From NCBI GenBank assembly GCA_964472175.1, contig CAYYJF010000002.1:1-64000 (forward strand): a DNA stretch of 64,000 nt, given 5' to 3'. The translations under genes and the position numbers were made by a program. Position 1 is the stretch's first letter; each line of letters opens with the position of its first letter. Below, piece by piece: positions 52,934 to 61,906 of the stretch. The notes under the pieces were generated by a model. That model saw only the letters and a list, made by a program, of their open reading frames with translations. It ran no database searches and had not been told where the DNA came from. This DNA comes from UBA8389 sp964472175 (GTDB lineage Bacteria > Bacteroidota > Bacteroidia > Bacteroidales > UBA1402).

Positions 52934-54304
52934 ATGAAATCGGTAATTGCCTTAAAAAAAGGGTTGGACATACATTTGGCAGGAAAAGCACCATTGGAAA
53001 TTCAGGCAATTGGTCTTGTTGATGTTATATCCATTGCACCTGATGACTACATCGGATTGACACCCAGGGTTTTGGTTAAGGTTGGAGAAGAAGTAAAATC
53101 CGGATCTCCAATTTTTTCGGATAAAAACCACCCGGAAATTGTTGTCGTTTCTCCTGTTAGTGGAACAATAGAATCGATTGTAAGAGGGGAGAAGCGTCGG
53201 TTAATCCGAGTTTTAATAAAACCTGACAACAAGCAAACCTCAGTTTCTTTCAGTTCTGAGCCTCAATTGGATTTGACCCGGGAAGAACTCCTGAACCGCA
53301 TCTTGTCGAGTGGTGTTTTTACCTACTTTAGACAACGTCCCTACGATGTAATTCCGAACCCTCAGAACACGCCCCGGGATATTTTTATTTCCACTTTTGA
53401 TTCTGCCCCTTTGGCTGCCGATCCATCTTTTTTGATCCAAAATCAGAAGGAAGATTTTCAGGCAGGATTGGAAGTTTTGTCCAGGTTAACCGATGGAAAG
53501 GTGTATTTGTCGATCTCTGAAAATGATCATTCAAAGTTGTTTTCTGAAGTGAAGCATGTTGAAAAGGTCTGTTTCAAAGGACCACACCCTGTTGGAAACG
53601 TTGGGGTACAGATGAACCACATCAAGCCCATTAACAAAGGAGAAACGGTCTGGACGATGAAGGCTGCTCATGTTCCTTTATTGGGACAATTGTTTCGCTC
53701 GGGAAAAGTTGATTTTTCAAGTTTGATTGCTGTTTGCGGTCCTGGAATTCGCCGCCCCGGTTATATGAAGGTGCTTCCAGGAAGTTCAATACAATCCATT
53801 CTCAATGGATTGGTATATAAGGAAATGCATGCACGTTTCATTGATGGAAATCCCCTGACTGGGAAAGAAGTAGAATCGAATGGATTCATTGGGTATTTTG
53901 AAACTTCAGTCACGGTGTTGAAAGAAGGAGATGATATCCATGAATTTTTTGGTTGGATCATGCCCAGAATGGATAAGTTCAGCATGAGTAGAACCTATCT
54001 GTCGGCTATTATTGGAAAATTATTTCCATCCATCCGTTACGAACCCGATACCCGATTGCTTGGAGGACGTCGAGCCTTGATCGTTTCAGGAGAGTATGAT
54101 CAGGTATTCCCAATGGATATTTTGCCTGAACAATTGATTCGGGCCTGTATCACGAAGAATATCGAAAAACAAGAGCAACTGGGTATTTATGAAGTTGCTC
54201 CTGAAGATTTTGCCTTGTGTGAATACGTTTGTACTTCAAAATTGGAATTGCAAAAAATCGTTCGACTAGCGTTGGATGAATTGCGATTGGAAAATGCCGA
54301 TTAA
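52934..54304 (+). CDS. nqrA: Na+-translocating NADH-quinone reductase subunit A
   Basis: NqrA (456 residues) is the peripheral subunit of the Na+-NQR, which oxidises NADH with ubiquinone or menaquinone and pumps Na+ out. It starts MKSVIALKKGLDIHLAGKAP, the family start; the longer frame would begin upstream of the -7 element. It has no cofactor of its own. nqrB follows after 29 bp. Confidence 0.96.
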   Translation: MKSVIALKKGLDIHLAGKAPLEIQAIGLVDVISIAPDDYIGLTPRVLVKVGEEVKSGSPIFSDKNHPEIVVVSPVSGTIESIVRGEKRRLIRVLIKPDNKQTSVSFSSEPQLDLTREELLNRILSSGVFTYFRQRPYDVIPNPQNTPRDIFISTFDSAPLAADPSFLIQNQKEDFQAGLEVLSRLTDGKVYLSISENDHSKLFSEVKHVEKVCFKGPHPVGNVGVQMNHIKPINKGETVWTMKAAHVPLLGQLFRSGKVDFSSLIAVCGPGIRRPGYMKVLPGSSIQSILNGLVYKEMHARFIDGNPLTGKEVESNGFIGYFETSVTVLKEGDDIHEFFGWIMPRMDKFSMSRTYLSAIIGKLFPSIRYEPDTRLLGGRRALIVSGEYDQVFPMDILPEQLIRACITKNIEKQEQLGIYEVAPEDFALCEYVCTSKLELQKIVRLALDELRLENAD

Positions 54305-54307
54305 ACT

Positions 54308-54337
54308 ATGTATAACCAATTACTTATAAAGCATTGA
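54308..54337 (+). promoter_or_regulatory. Nine-codon frame overlapping the nqrB start
   Basis: ATG at 54308 opens a nine-codon frame whose TGA stop (54335-54337) overlaps the TTG start of nqrB (54334-54336) as TTGA. This may couple nqrB translation to that of upstream ribosomes. A similar layout occurs at yceD. Chance cannot be excluded. Confidence 0.35.
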
Positions 54338-55542
54338 AAGCACTTAGAGCATTATTGGATAAATTAAAACCAACATTTTCGGAAGGTGGAAAATTAAGTG
54401 CTTTTCACTCCGTATTTGATGGTTTTGAAACGTTTTTGTTTGTCCCTTCAAAAACGTCTAAGTCTGGTGTACACATACACGACAGCATTGACTCAAAACG
54501 GTTGATGTCATTTGTTATCATTGCATTGCTCCCCGCATTGCTTTTTGGAATGTATAATGTTGGATATCAGCATTTTCTTGCAATTGGAAAAATTGGCGAT
54601 GTCTCATTCTGGGAGCTATTTGGATGGGGTGCTGTTGCTGTGTTGCCCTACATCGTTGTTTCCTATGGTACTGGTTTGGGAATTGAATTTATTGCAGCTC
54701 AAATCAAAAAAGAAGAAATTCAGGAAGGATTTTTGGTGAGTGGCATGCTCATTCCGATGATTGTTGCCATTGACACCCCATTATGGATGGTCGCTGTTGC
54801 TACTGCTTTTGCTGTTGTTTTTGCCAAAGAAGTTTTTGGAGGTACCGGATACAATTTGTTCAATGTTGCATTAATCACCAGGGCCTTTTTGTTTTTTGCT
54901 TATCCGGGAGATATTTCAGGTGATCAGGTATGGGTCAATATCAAAGATTCCTTTGGTTTTGGTTCACCCATGCAAACACTGGATGCCTTCTCGGGTGCAA
55001 CTCCTCTAGGACAGGCCGCTGTCAATACGGGCATTTTGGAATTCAAAGATATTCTGGGTGGTCCGTTAACCACCTGGGATATGTTTATTGGTTTAAAACC
55101 AGGCTCAATTGGTGAAACATCAACACTTGCCATTTTGATAGGTGCAGCCATCTTGATTTTTACACGTGTAGCAAGTTGGAAAATCATCACAGGCGTTTTT
55201 GCCGGTGGAGCAGCAACCATTGCCCTATTTAACCTGTTTGCGGTCAATGTCTATATGGAAGTTCCTGTCATTCAACAACTTTGTTTGGGTGGTTTTGCCT
55301 TTGGCGCAGTCTTTATGGCTACAGATCCGGTGACGGCTTCCAGAACGGAAACAGGCAAATGGATTTATGGTATTTTGGTCGGTGTCTTGGCCATGATTAT
55401 CAGGGTCTTAAATCCGGCTTACCCAGAGGGCATGATGCTGGCAATTTTATTGATGAATATTTTTGCCAAGCTCATTGATTATGTCGTTGTTCAAAGAAAT
55501 GTGTCCAATCGGATGAAACGTATGAATTCCAAATCAAAATAA
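54334..55542 (+). CDS. nqrB: Na+-translocating NADH-quinone reductase subunit B
   Basis: NqrB (402 residues) is the main membrane subunit, carrying covalent FMN and riboflavin and forming the Na+ path. The flavin-binding Thr is T223 in FSGATPLG; about ten membrane segments are seen from residue 57 on. The start is TTG (MKALRALLDKLKPTF), which matches the family, and no usable in-frame ATG is present. An upstream nine-codon frame overlaps it. FMN attachment needs ApbE, which is not encoded in this window. Confidence 0.95.
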   Translation: MKALRALLDKLKPTFSEGGKLSAFHSVFDGFETFLFVPSKTSKSGVHIHDSIDSKRLMSFVIIALLPALLFGMYNVGYQHFLAIGKIGDVSFWELFGWGAVAVLPYIVVSYGTGLGIEFIAAQIKKEEIQEGFLVSGMLIPMIVAIDTPLWMVAVATAFAVVFAKEVFGGTGYNLFNVALITRAFLFFAYPGDISGDQVWVNIKDSFGFGSPMQTLDAFSGATPLGQAAVNTGILEFKDILGGPLTTWDMFIGLKPGSIGETSTLAILIGAAILIFTRVASWKIITGVFAGGAATIALFNLFAVNVYMEVPVIQQLCLGGFAFGAVFMATDPVTASRTETGKWIYGILVGVLAMIIRVLNPAYPEGMMLAILLMNIFAKLIDYVVVQRNVSNRMKRMNSKSK

Positions 55543-55547
55543 TCCAT

Positions 55548-56252
55548 ATGAATACCAACAGCAATAATTACACTTTTATTTATGCTTCGGTCATGGTTGT
55601 TTTGGTTGCAGCAGCTTTGGCCTTCACAAACGGACTGCTGAAAGACAAACAGGCGAAGAATGTTGAAGTTGACAAAATGCAACAGATACTGCGTGCGTTG
55701 AAGATGGAGACTGCATATGATCTTACAGCCAAGCTGTATCAGGAAACCGTTCAATCTACTTACTTAATCAACTCAAAGGGCGAGAAAATTGATTCCAATG
55801 CCGTCAATGCTTTTAATACGGATATTTCAAAGGAAGTTGTAAAGCCTGTGAATAGTCGGAATTTACCTATTTATGAAGCCGTGGTTAAGGGTGAAAAGAA
55901 ATATGTTATTCCGGTTTATGGAGCAGGGTTGTGGGGTCCTATCTGGGGTTACGTTGCCTTAAACTCCGATAGAAATACCATTTTCGCGGCATCTTTTTCT
56001 CATCAGGGTGAAACGCCGGGATTGGGTGCGGAAATTTCCACGAAACCTTTTCAACATCAATTTGAAGGCAAGAAGTTGTTCAATCAGTCCGGTTTTGTAT
56101 CCGTTGCTGTTGTTAAGTCTGGAAAAATAGTAGAAAATATGGATCAGGTAGATGGCATTTCCGGTGGAACCATTACCAGTCAGGGTGTTCACAATATGCT
56201 TTTCAATAGTTTGAGTGCGTATGAAACCTTCTTAAAAGCTGCATCATTATGA
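55548..56252 (+). CDS. nqrC: Na+-translocating NADH-quinone reductase subunit C
   Basis: NqrC (234 residues) has one N-terminal membrane helix (about 10-30) and a periplasmic FMN-binding domain. The FMN is attached to Thr near T210 in ISGGTITSQGV; the family motif is SGATxT, here SGGTIT, with the acceptor Thr kept. It receives electrons from the NqrD/E iron-sulfur cluster. The stop overlaps the nqrD start by 4 bp. Confidence 0.94.
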   Translation: MNTNSNNYTFIYASVMVVLVAAALAFTNGLLKDKQAKNVEVDKMQQILRALKMETAYDLTAKLYQETVQSTYLINSKGEKIDSNAVNAFNTDISKEVVKPVNSRNLPIYEAVVKGEKKYVIPVYGAGLWGPIWGYVALNSDRNTIFAASFSHQGETPGLGAEISTKPFQHQFEGKKLFNQSGFVSVAVVKSGKIVENMDQVDGISGGTITSQGVHNMLFNSLSAYETFLKAASL

Positions 56253-56866
56253 AACCATTCAAAGAACTTTTTATAAATCCCATCAATAAAAGCAATCCCG
56301 TATTGGTCTTGGTGTTGGGTATTTGTTCCTCATTGGCGGTAACAGCTCAAATCAAACCGGCTTTGGTTATGGGTATTTCCGTGACAGTGGTGCTTGCGTT
56401 TTCCAATGTCATCATTTCCATCATGCGCAATGGCATTCCAAATAGAATTCGAATCATTGTGCAGTTGGTTGTTATAGCGGTTTTGGTTATTATCGTTGAG
56501 CAAATATTAAAAGCTTACGCATACGAAATGTGGAAGCAATTGTCTGTTTTTATCGGCCTAATCATAACGAATTGCATCCTGATGGGTCGTTTGGAAGCTT
56601 TTGCTCTCGGAAATAAGCCATTCGATTCATTTATTGACGGTTTGGGTAACGGTTTGGGTTATGCTTTGATCTTGCTGATCATTTCCATTATCAGGGAATT
56701 ATTTGGTTCAGGTTCCTTGTTTGGATTTCAGGTTATTCCAAATGCGTTTTATGAATCAGGATATTCCAACAATGGGCTGATGATTTTGCCTCCGATGGCC
56801 CTGATTGTTGTTGCTTGCATTATTTGGATCCATCGAAGTATGAACAAAGAATTACAGGAAAAATAA
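56249..56866 (+). CDS. nqrD: Na+-translocating NADH-quinone reductase subunit D
   Basis: A 205-residue membrane protein with six membrane segments. C26 (GICSSLAV) and C109 (ITNCILMG) match the cysteines that, with those of NqrE, hold the [2Fe-2S] cluster in the middle of the membrane. It overlaps nqrC by 4 bp and lies 6 bp before nqrE. Confidence 0.95.
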   Translation: MKPFKELFINPINKSNPVLVLVLGICSSLAVTAQIKPALVMGISVTVVLAFSNVIISIMRNGIPNRIRIIVQLVVIAVLVIIVEQILKAYAYEMWKQLSVFIGLIITNCILMGRLEAFALGNKPFDSFIDGLGNGLGYALILLIISIIRELFGSGSLFGFQVIPNAFYESGYSNNGLMILPPMALIVVACIIWIHRSMNKELQEK

Positions 56867-56872
56867 AGTTGT

Positions 56873-57490
56873 ATGGAAAACCTCATTGATATTTTTGTAA
56901 AGGCTGTATTCATAGACAATTTTGTTTTTGCCTATTTTTTAGGAATGTGCTCGTATTTGGCTGTATCAAAAACAGTCAAAACATCAAACGGGCTTGGAAT
57001 AGCCGTTTCCTTTGTTTTGGTTGCAACCGTTCCGATTTGTTACTTATTGGACACGTATATATTGAAGGCGGGTGCCATGGCCTGGATAGATCCATCATTG
57101 GCTTCAATCGATTTAAGCTTCCTGAGTTTCATTCTTTTTATCGCCATCATTGCTTCCATTGTTCAAATTGTGGAAATGGTTGTTGAAAAATTCACACCGG
57201 CTTTGTATAGTCAGTTGGGCATCTTTTTGCCATTGATTGCCGTCAACTGTGCCATTTTAGGTGCAGCACTTTTCATGCAGCAGAAAAACTTTGATTCCTT
57301 TTCAGAAGCCACGGTGTATAGTTTGGGCTCAGGAATTGGATGGTGGTTGGCCATTGTGGGGATGGCTGCATTACGTGAACATTTAGAGTATTCCAATGTT
57401 CCCAAGCCATTGAAAGGTTTGGGTATCACCTTTATCATTGCTGGTTTGATGGGCATCGCATTTATGGGATTCATGGGTATAAAATTATAG
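56873..57490 (+). CDS. nqrE: Na+-translocating NADH-quinone reductase subunit E
   Basis: A 205-residue membrane protein homologous to NqrD in inverted orientation. C26 (GMCSYLAV) and C126 (AVNCAILG) complete the intramembrane [2Fe-2S] site. nqrF follows after 13 bp. Confidence 0.95.
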   Translation: MENLIDIFVKAVFIDNFVFAYFLGMCSYLAVSKTVKTSNGLGIAVSFVLVATVPICYLLDTYILKAGAMAWIDPSLASIDLSFLSFILFIAIIASIVQIVEMVVEKFTPALYSQLGIFLPLIAVNCAILGAALFMQQKNFDSFSEATVYSLGSGIGWWLAIVGMAALREHLEYSNVPKPLKGLGITFIIAGLMGIAFMGFMGIKL

Positions 57491-57503
57491 TGGAAAGTAA
57501 GAT

Positions 57504-58760
57504 ATGGTACTTGAAATAAACATGTTGATTGTCACTTTGAGTGTTGTGGTTTTCCTGACCACAACCTTGATCCTGGTTGCCTTATTGTTGTTTATTAAGC
57601 AAAAACTGACACCAGGTGGCACGGTGCATATTTCCATCAATTCATCGAAAGATCTTGAAGTCGAGTCCGGTTCGACGGTTTTAACCGCCTTGAGCAACGA
57701 GAAAATATTTTTGCCATCTGCATGTGGCGGTGGTGGTAGTTGCGGAATGTGTAAATGTCAGGTTTTAGAAGGTGGAGGAGAGATTCTGCCAACCGAAGTC
57801 GGTTTTTTTTCACGCAAGCAAATTCAGGACCATTGGCGTTTGGGTTGTCAGGTTAAAATCAGGGAAAATATTTCATTGAAAGTGCCGGAAGAAATTTTAG
57901 GCATTCAAAAGTGGGAGTGTGAAGTGGTTTCCAACAGAAACGTAGCTTCATTTATCAAAGAATTTGTGGTAAAACTCCCTGAAGGTGAGACGCTTAATTT
58001 TAAATCAGGTAGTTATATTCAAATTGATGTCCCAAAAATTGAAGTGAATTTTGAAGATTTTGATATTGATGAGCGATATAAATCAGAATGGGATAAATTC
58101 AAACTTTGGGGATTGAAAATGGTGAATCCGGAACCAACATACAGGGCATATTCCATGGCGAATCACCCTGCTGAAGGCAATATCGTCATGTTGAACATTC
58201 GTATTGCGACCCCACCGTTTAATCGAGCAAAAGGAGCTTGGGAAGAAGTGAATCCCGGCATTTGCTCCTCCTATATTTTCAGCAGAAAGCCAGGTGATAA
58301 AGTCTTCATTTCGGGTCCATTCGGAGATTTTCACATCCAGGAGACCCAGCGTGAAATGCTTTATATTGGTGGTGGAGCAGGAATGGCTCCGTTGAGATCA
58401 CATTTGTTACATTTGTTTCAGACCTTAAAAACCACGGATAGAAAAATATCGTATTGGTACGGCGCCCGTTCAAAGAATGAAATTTTCTATGAAGCTGATT
58501 TTAGGGCGATTGAGAAGGCTTTTCCCAATTTTTCATTTCACATCGCATTGAGTGAACCCTTGCCCGAAGATCATTGGGATGGTCCTGTCGGATTTATCCA
58601 TCAAGTGATTTTGGATCAATATTTATATTCTCACGAAGCACCTGAGGACATCGAGTATTACATGTGCGGCCCTGGTCCCATGGCCAATGCCGTTAAGCAG
58701 ATGCTTGATGCGTTGGGTGTGCCAAAAGAAATGTTGATGTTTGATGATTTTGGCGCATAA
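57504..58760 (+). CDS. nqrF: Na+-translocating NADH-quinone reductase subunit F
   Basis: NqrF (418 residues) takes electrons from NADH. An N-terminal membrane helix (about 5-30) precedes a [2Fe-2S] ferredoxin domain with ligands C74, C80, C83 and C115, then a ferredoxin-reductase module with the FAD motif RAYSMAN and NADH motifs GGGAGMAPLRSH and MCGPGPM. It ends in the family's DDFGA. It is the last of six nqr genes; a stretch with three TAnnTTTG elements follows. Confidence 0.97.
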   Translation: MVLEINMLIVTLSVVVFLTTTLILVALLLFIKQKLTPGGTVHISINSSKDLEVESGSTVLTALSNEKIFLPSACGGGGSCGMCKCQVLEGGGEILPTEVGFFSRKQIQDHWRLGCQVKIRENISLKVPEEILGIQKWECEVVSNRNVASFIKEFVVKLPEGETLNFKSGSYIQIDVPKIEVNFEDFDIDERYKSEWDKFKLWGLKMVNPEPTYRAYSMANHPAEGNIVMLNIRIATPPFNRAKGAWEEVNPGICSSYIFSRKPGDKVFISGPFGDFHIQETQREMLYIGGGAGMAPLRSHLLHLFQTLKTTDRKISYWYGARSKNEIFYEADFRAIEKAFPNFSFHIALSEPLPEDHWDGPVGFIHQVILDQYLYSHEAPEDIEYYMCGPGPMANAVKQMLDALGVPKEMLMFDDFGA

Positions 58761-58795
58761 TCAATTATATTTGTATGTATTTTTGATTTTTTAAG

Positions 58796-58803
58796 TATTT
58801 TTG
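58796..58803 (+). promoter_or_regulatory. -7 element of the beta-barrel protein gene
   Basis: TATTTTTG, with TTG 22 bp upstream. Two further TAnnTTTG elements lie at 58766-58773 and 58778-58785, so several starts are possible. Confidence 0.5.
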
Positions 58804-58880
58804 CGTTGGAAAATTCAAAATAATTTTTCTTTCAGTTATTTAGATTCCTGAGTTTCAAACTGATACTTAAATTTATAAGA

Positions 58881-59504
58881 ATGAAAACAAAAACTATTGC
58901 CTGCTTTTTTTTGGCATTCTCTTTTGCTTTTACTACCTATGCTCAAAATGTATCAATTGTTGAATCAAATTCTACCAGTTCAACGACTTATTCAAGTTAC
59001 AAGGTGAAAAAACCCAAATTTTGGGTTGGACCAAAATTTGGAACAGATTTTATAGGAGTACCTTCCGGTAGTGATGATATCAAGAATGGATTAAAAGAAC
59101 AGTGGCAGGCTGGGTTATTGATGCAATTTGGTCGTACGATATATATTCAACCAGAATGTTATTATTCAGTTGATAATGTATTGGACGCATCACAGGAAAT
59201 TCTTTCATCAACAGCTTCAATCAAGGTGCCTGCTTTATTGGGTCTTCGCTTCCTGAATTTGGGTTTGTTTAGTTTGCATATCATGGGTGGTCCTGAGTTT
59301 GTGATACCCGTTAAAGACGATCAAAATGATTTACGAAAAACAACGAGACATTTTGTTGTTGGCGCCGGTATTGACGTTTTGGGATTCATTACTGCTGATA
59401 TCCGATATTTGTATGATACAAGCATCCAACTCAATGACCACATCAATAGTTTTGACTTGCAAACCACGCCTTTGAATTTAACGGTAGGCTTGAAACTTAG
59501 ATAA
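58881..59504 (+). CDS. Small outer-membrane beta-barrel protein (PorT-like)
   Basis: A 207-residue protein with a signal peptide (about 1-21, ending TTYAQ) and a body of about eight to ten beta strands, including FWVGPKFGTDFIG and AGIDVLGFITADIRYLYD, ending in LTVGLKLR. This is the outer membrane beta-barrel (PorT or OmpA-like barrel) fold common in Bacteroidetes. The function is unknown. It ends before a strong bidirectional terminator. Confidence 0.75.
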   Translation: MKTKTIACFFLAFSFAFTTYAQNVSIVESNSTSSTTYSSYKVKKPKFWVGPKFGTDFIGVPSGSDDIKNGLKEQWQAGLLMQFGRTIYIQPECYYSVDNVLDASQEILSSTASIKVPALLGLRFLNLGLFSLHIMGGPEFVIPVKDDQNDLRKTTRHFVVGAGIDVLGFITADIRYLYDTSIQLNDHINSFDLQTTPLNLTVGLKLR

Positions 59505-59520
59505 TTATTATTACACATAT

Positions 59521-59568
59521 AAAAATCGGGTATCAATAAAGGTTTACTTTATGATACCCGATTTTTTT
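59521..59568. terminator. Bidirectional terminator between beta-barrel gene and tRNA-Lys
   Basis: AAAAATCGGGTATCA (59521-59535) pairs fully with TGATACCCGATTTTT (59552-59566), extended by TAAAG/CTTTA. A-run before and T-run after the stem allow it to work in both directions. Confidence 0.85.
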
Positions 59569-59569
59569 G

Positions 59570-59642
59570 TGACCCGGGAGAGGCTCGAACTCTCGACCCA
59601 ATGATTAAGAGTCATTTGCTCTACCAACTGAGCTACCGAGTC
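59570..59642 (-). tRNA. tRNA-Lys (anticodon CTT)
   Basis: A 73-nt tRNA on the minus strand: acceptor GACTCGG pairs with CCGGGTC (one G-U), anticodon loop CTCTTAA with CTT, T-arm GAGAG-TTCGAGC-CTCTC. CCA is not encoded. It reads AAG codons; its 3' end is next to the terminator. Confidence 0.96.
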
Positions 59643-59656
59643 ATTTTGAACGGCTG

Positions 59657-59687
59657 CAAAGGTACGTTTTTTACATTTTATAATCAA
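59657..59687 (-). promoter_or_regulatory. Promoter of tRNA-Lys
   Basis: On the minus strand: TTG (complement of 59685-59687), 20 bp, TACCTTTG (complement of 59657-59664), about 15 bp before the tRNA. Confidence 0.8.
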
Positions 59688-59707
59688 AATATTTTCTCCA
59701 ACATTTT

Positions 59708-61852
59708 TCAGGTATTCTCACTTTGTTCAAGTGATTTCATTGACAACTGGATCCGTTTTCTCTCCAAGTCAATACCAATGATTTTTACTTGAACATGTTG
59801 ATGCAGGCTCACAACTTGATTTGGATCTGAAACAAAATGATCGGCCAATTGGGATATGTGCACCAATCCGTTTTCTTTGATGCCAAAATCAACAAAGCAA
59901 CCGAAAGCAGTCAGGTTGGTCACAATTCCAGGCAAAACCATGCCCATAGTTAAATCCTGGATGGTTTTGATGTTTGGATTGAAAGAAAAAACTTCAATTT
60001 TGGACCTTGGGTCAAGACCTGGCTTTTCCAATTCCGATAATATGTCTTTTAATGTGGGAAGACCAATCTCTTTTGAACAATAACGCTCCAATTGTATTTT
60101 GGATCTGATTTCTGCTGACTGAATGAGCTCTAAAATCGTGCAATTCATGTCTTTTGCCATTTTTTCAACCAATTCATAGCGTTCAGGATGGACTGCAGTG
60201 TTGTCCAGTGGATTTTCGGGCGATTTTATCCTTAAAAAGCCTGCCGCCTGTTCATAGGCTTTGGCCCCCAGTCGAGGCACTTGCAACAGCTCTTTTCTTG
60301 ATTTGAAAGAGCCATTGGCATTTCGATGCTCCACGATATTTTTGGCAATGGTTTCTGACAATCCGGAAACGTAGGTCAAAAGGTATTTACTGGCAGTGTT
60401 GACATTGATTCCGACCTGATTCACACAAGAAACCACCGTGTTGTCCAACATTTTTTTTAATTTGCTTTGGTCAACATCGTGTTGATACTGTCCTACACCG
60501 ATCGATTTTGGGTCAATTTTTACAAGTTCTGCCAATGGATCCATAAGTCTGCGTCCGATGGAGACAGATCCTCTGACAGTTACATCATATTCAGGAAATT
60601 CCTCTCTGGCAACTTTCGAGGCTGAGTAAATGGATGCTCCGTTTTCACTGACAACAAACACTTGGATATTTTTTGGAAAACGCATTTGTTGAATAAATTG
60701 TTCAGTTTCTCTGGATGCTGTCCCGTTTCCAATGGCAATCGCTTGAATGTCATAGCTTTCAACCAAATTGGAGATCTTTTTCATCGATTGAGAAACCTCT
60801 TTTTGAGGTGCATGTGGATAGATGGTTTCGTTGTGCATCAATTGCCCGTTCTGATCCAGACAAACCACTTTACAGCCAGTTCTGAAGCCAGGGTCAATTG
60901 CCAATACTTTTTTTTGTCCCAGTGGTGCGGAAAGCAACAATTGGCGAAGATTTTCTGAAAATACCTGAATCGCTATTTCATCCGATGTTTCTTTGAAAAC
61001 GGAGATGACCTCGGTTATAATAGAAGGTTTGAGCAGTCTTTTGTATCCATCCACAATGGCCTCCTGAAGCAATTGAGAAGTTTTATGATGATTCTTAACA
61101 AATAACTGTGTGAAATGATCGCAGGCTTGCTGATCATCAATTTCTAATTGAACCTTCAAAATGCCTTCCTTTTCACCGCGCATAACTGCCAAAAAACGAT
61201 GTGAAGAACATTTTTTGATGGCTACCGTGAAATCGAAATAATCCTGATATTTTATTCCTTCAGTATCTTTGCCTTTTATAACGGTTGAACTCAAAACGCC
61301 TGTATGCATGAATTGCTTTCTGAGGTAAGCTCTGACTTTTTGGTTTTCACTGATCCATTCCGCAACAATGTCTTTGGCGCCTTTCAAAGCGTCCTCGATG
61401 CTCAATACGGTATCATTGAGGTGTTTTTTGGCAGCGTCTTCGATTCTTTCAGGCGATTCATGGTATATTTTTATGGCCAAAGGCTCCAATCCATTGATTC
61501 TGGCTGTTTCTGCGCGCGTATTCCGTTTAACCTTATAGGGTAGATACAAGTCTTCCAGTTCATTCTTGTCGTTGCATTGTTCAATTTGCAACTTTAATGC
61601 ATCGGTCAGTTTGCCTTGTTGTTTGATGGTTTCAAGAATGCTGATGCGTCTTTTATCCAGTTCTTTGATTTTTTGTTCCAATTCAGCAATTTGCTCAATT
61701 TGAACCTCATTCAAACTGCCTGTTAGCTCTTTTCTGTATCGACTGATAAATGGAATGGTCGCTCCATCTTCAAAAAGCTTGATGGTGTTGAGAACACCTT
61801 TGAATGGAATATTGAGTTGATTGGAAATGTATGAAATCTGTGGTTCTGTCAT
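59708..61852 (-). CDS. tex: Tex family S1 RNA-binding protein
   Basis: Tex (714 residues) is a cytoplasmic nucleic-acid-binding protein with a YqgF-like RNase H fold, helix-hairpin-helix repeats and a C-terminal S1 domain (about 625-705, with GMVLPGIVTNLTAFGCFVDFG). Family members affect transcription in pathogens; the molecular role is not settled. The ATG at 61852 (MTEPQISYISNQL) is preferred because a longer frame starts at 61882, before the divergent -7 element at 61872-61879 (TACCTTCG). It diverges from the pseudouridine synthase gene. Confidence 0.94.
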   Translation of the reverse strand: MTEPQISYISNQLNIPFKGVLNTIKLFEDGATIPFISRYRKELTGSLNEVQIEQIAELEQKIKELDKRRISILETIKQQGKLTDALKLQIEQCNDKNELEDLYLPYKVKRNTRAETARINGLEPLAIKIYHESPERIEDAAKKHLNDTVLSIEDALKGAKDIVAEWISENQKVRAYLRKQFMHTGVLSSTVIKGKDTEGIKYQDYFDFTVAIKKCSSHRFLAVMRGEKEGILKVQLEIDDQQACDHFTQLFVKNHHKTSQLLQEAIVDGYKRLLKPSIITEVISVFKETSDEIAIQVFSENLRQLLLSAPLGQKKVLAIDPGFRTGCKVVCLDQNGQLMHNETIYPHAPQKEVSQSMKKISNLVESYDIQAIAIGNGTASRETEQFIQQMRFPKNIQVFVVSENGASIYSASKVAREEFPEYDVTVRGSVSIGRRLMDPLAELVKIDPKSIGVGQYQHDVDQSKLKKMLDNTVVSCVNQVGINVNTASKYLLTYVSGLSETIAKNIVEHRNANGSFKSRKELLQVPRLGAKAYEQAAGFLRIKSPENPLDNTAVHPERYELVEKMAKDMNCTILELIQSAEIRSKIQLERYCSKEIGLPTLKDILSELEKPGLDPRSKIEVFSFNPNIKTIQDLTMGMVLPGIVTNLTAFGCFVDFGIKENGLVHISQLADHFVSDPNQVVSLHQHVQVKIIGIDLERKRIQLSMKSLEQSENT

Positions 61853-61892
61853 GCTACATGATGTGAGTAAACGAAGGTACAAAAAAATGGTG

Positions 61893-61900
61893 TATCTTTG
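61893..61900 (+). promoter_or_regulatory. -7 element of the pseudouridine synthase gene
   Basis: TATCTTTG, with the ATG at 61907 only 6 bp downstream, so the mRNA is nearly leaderless. It is 13 bp from the near-consensus tex element TACCTTCG (61872-61879, minus strand). Confidence 0.55.
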
Positions 61901-61906
61901 CAGTCT

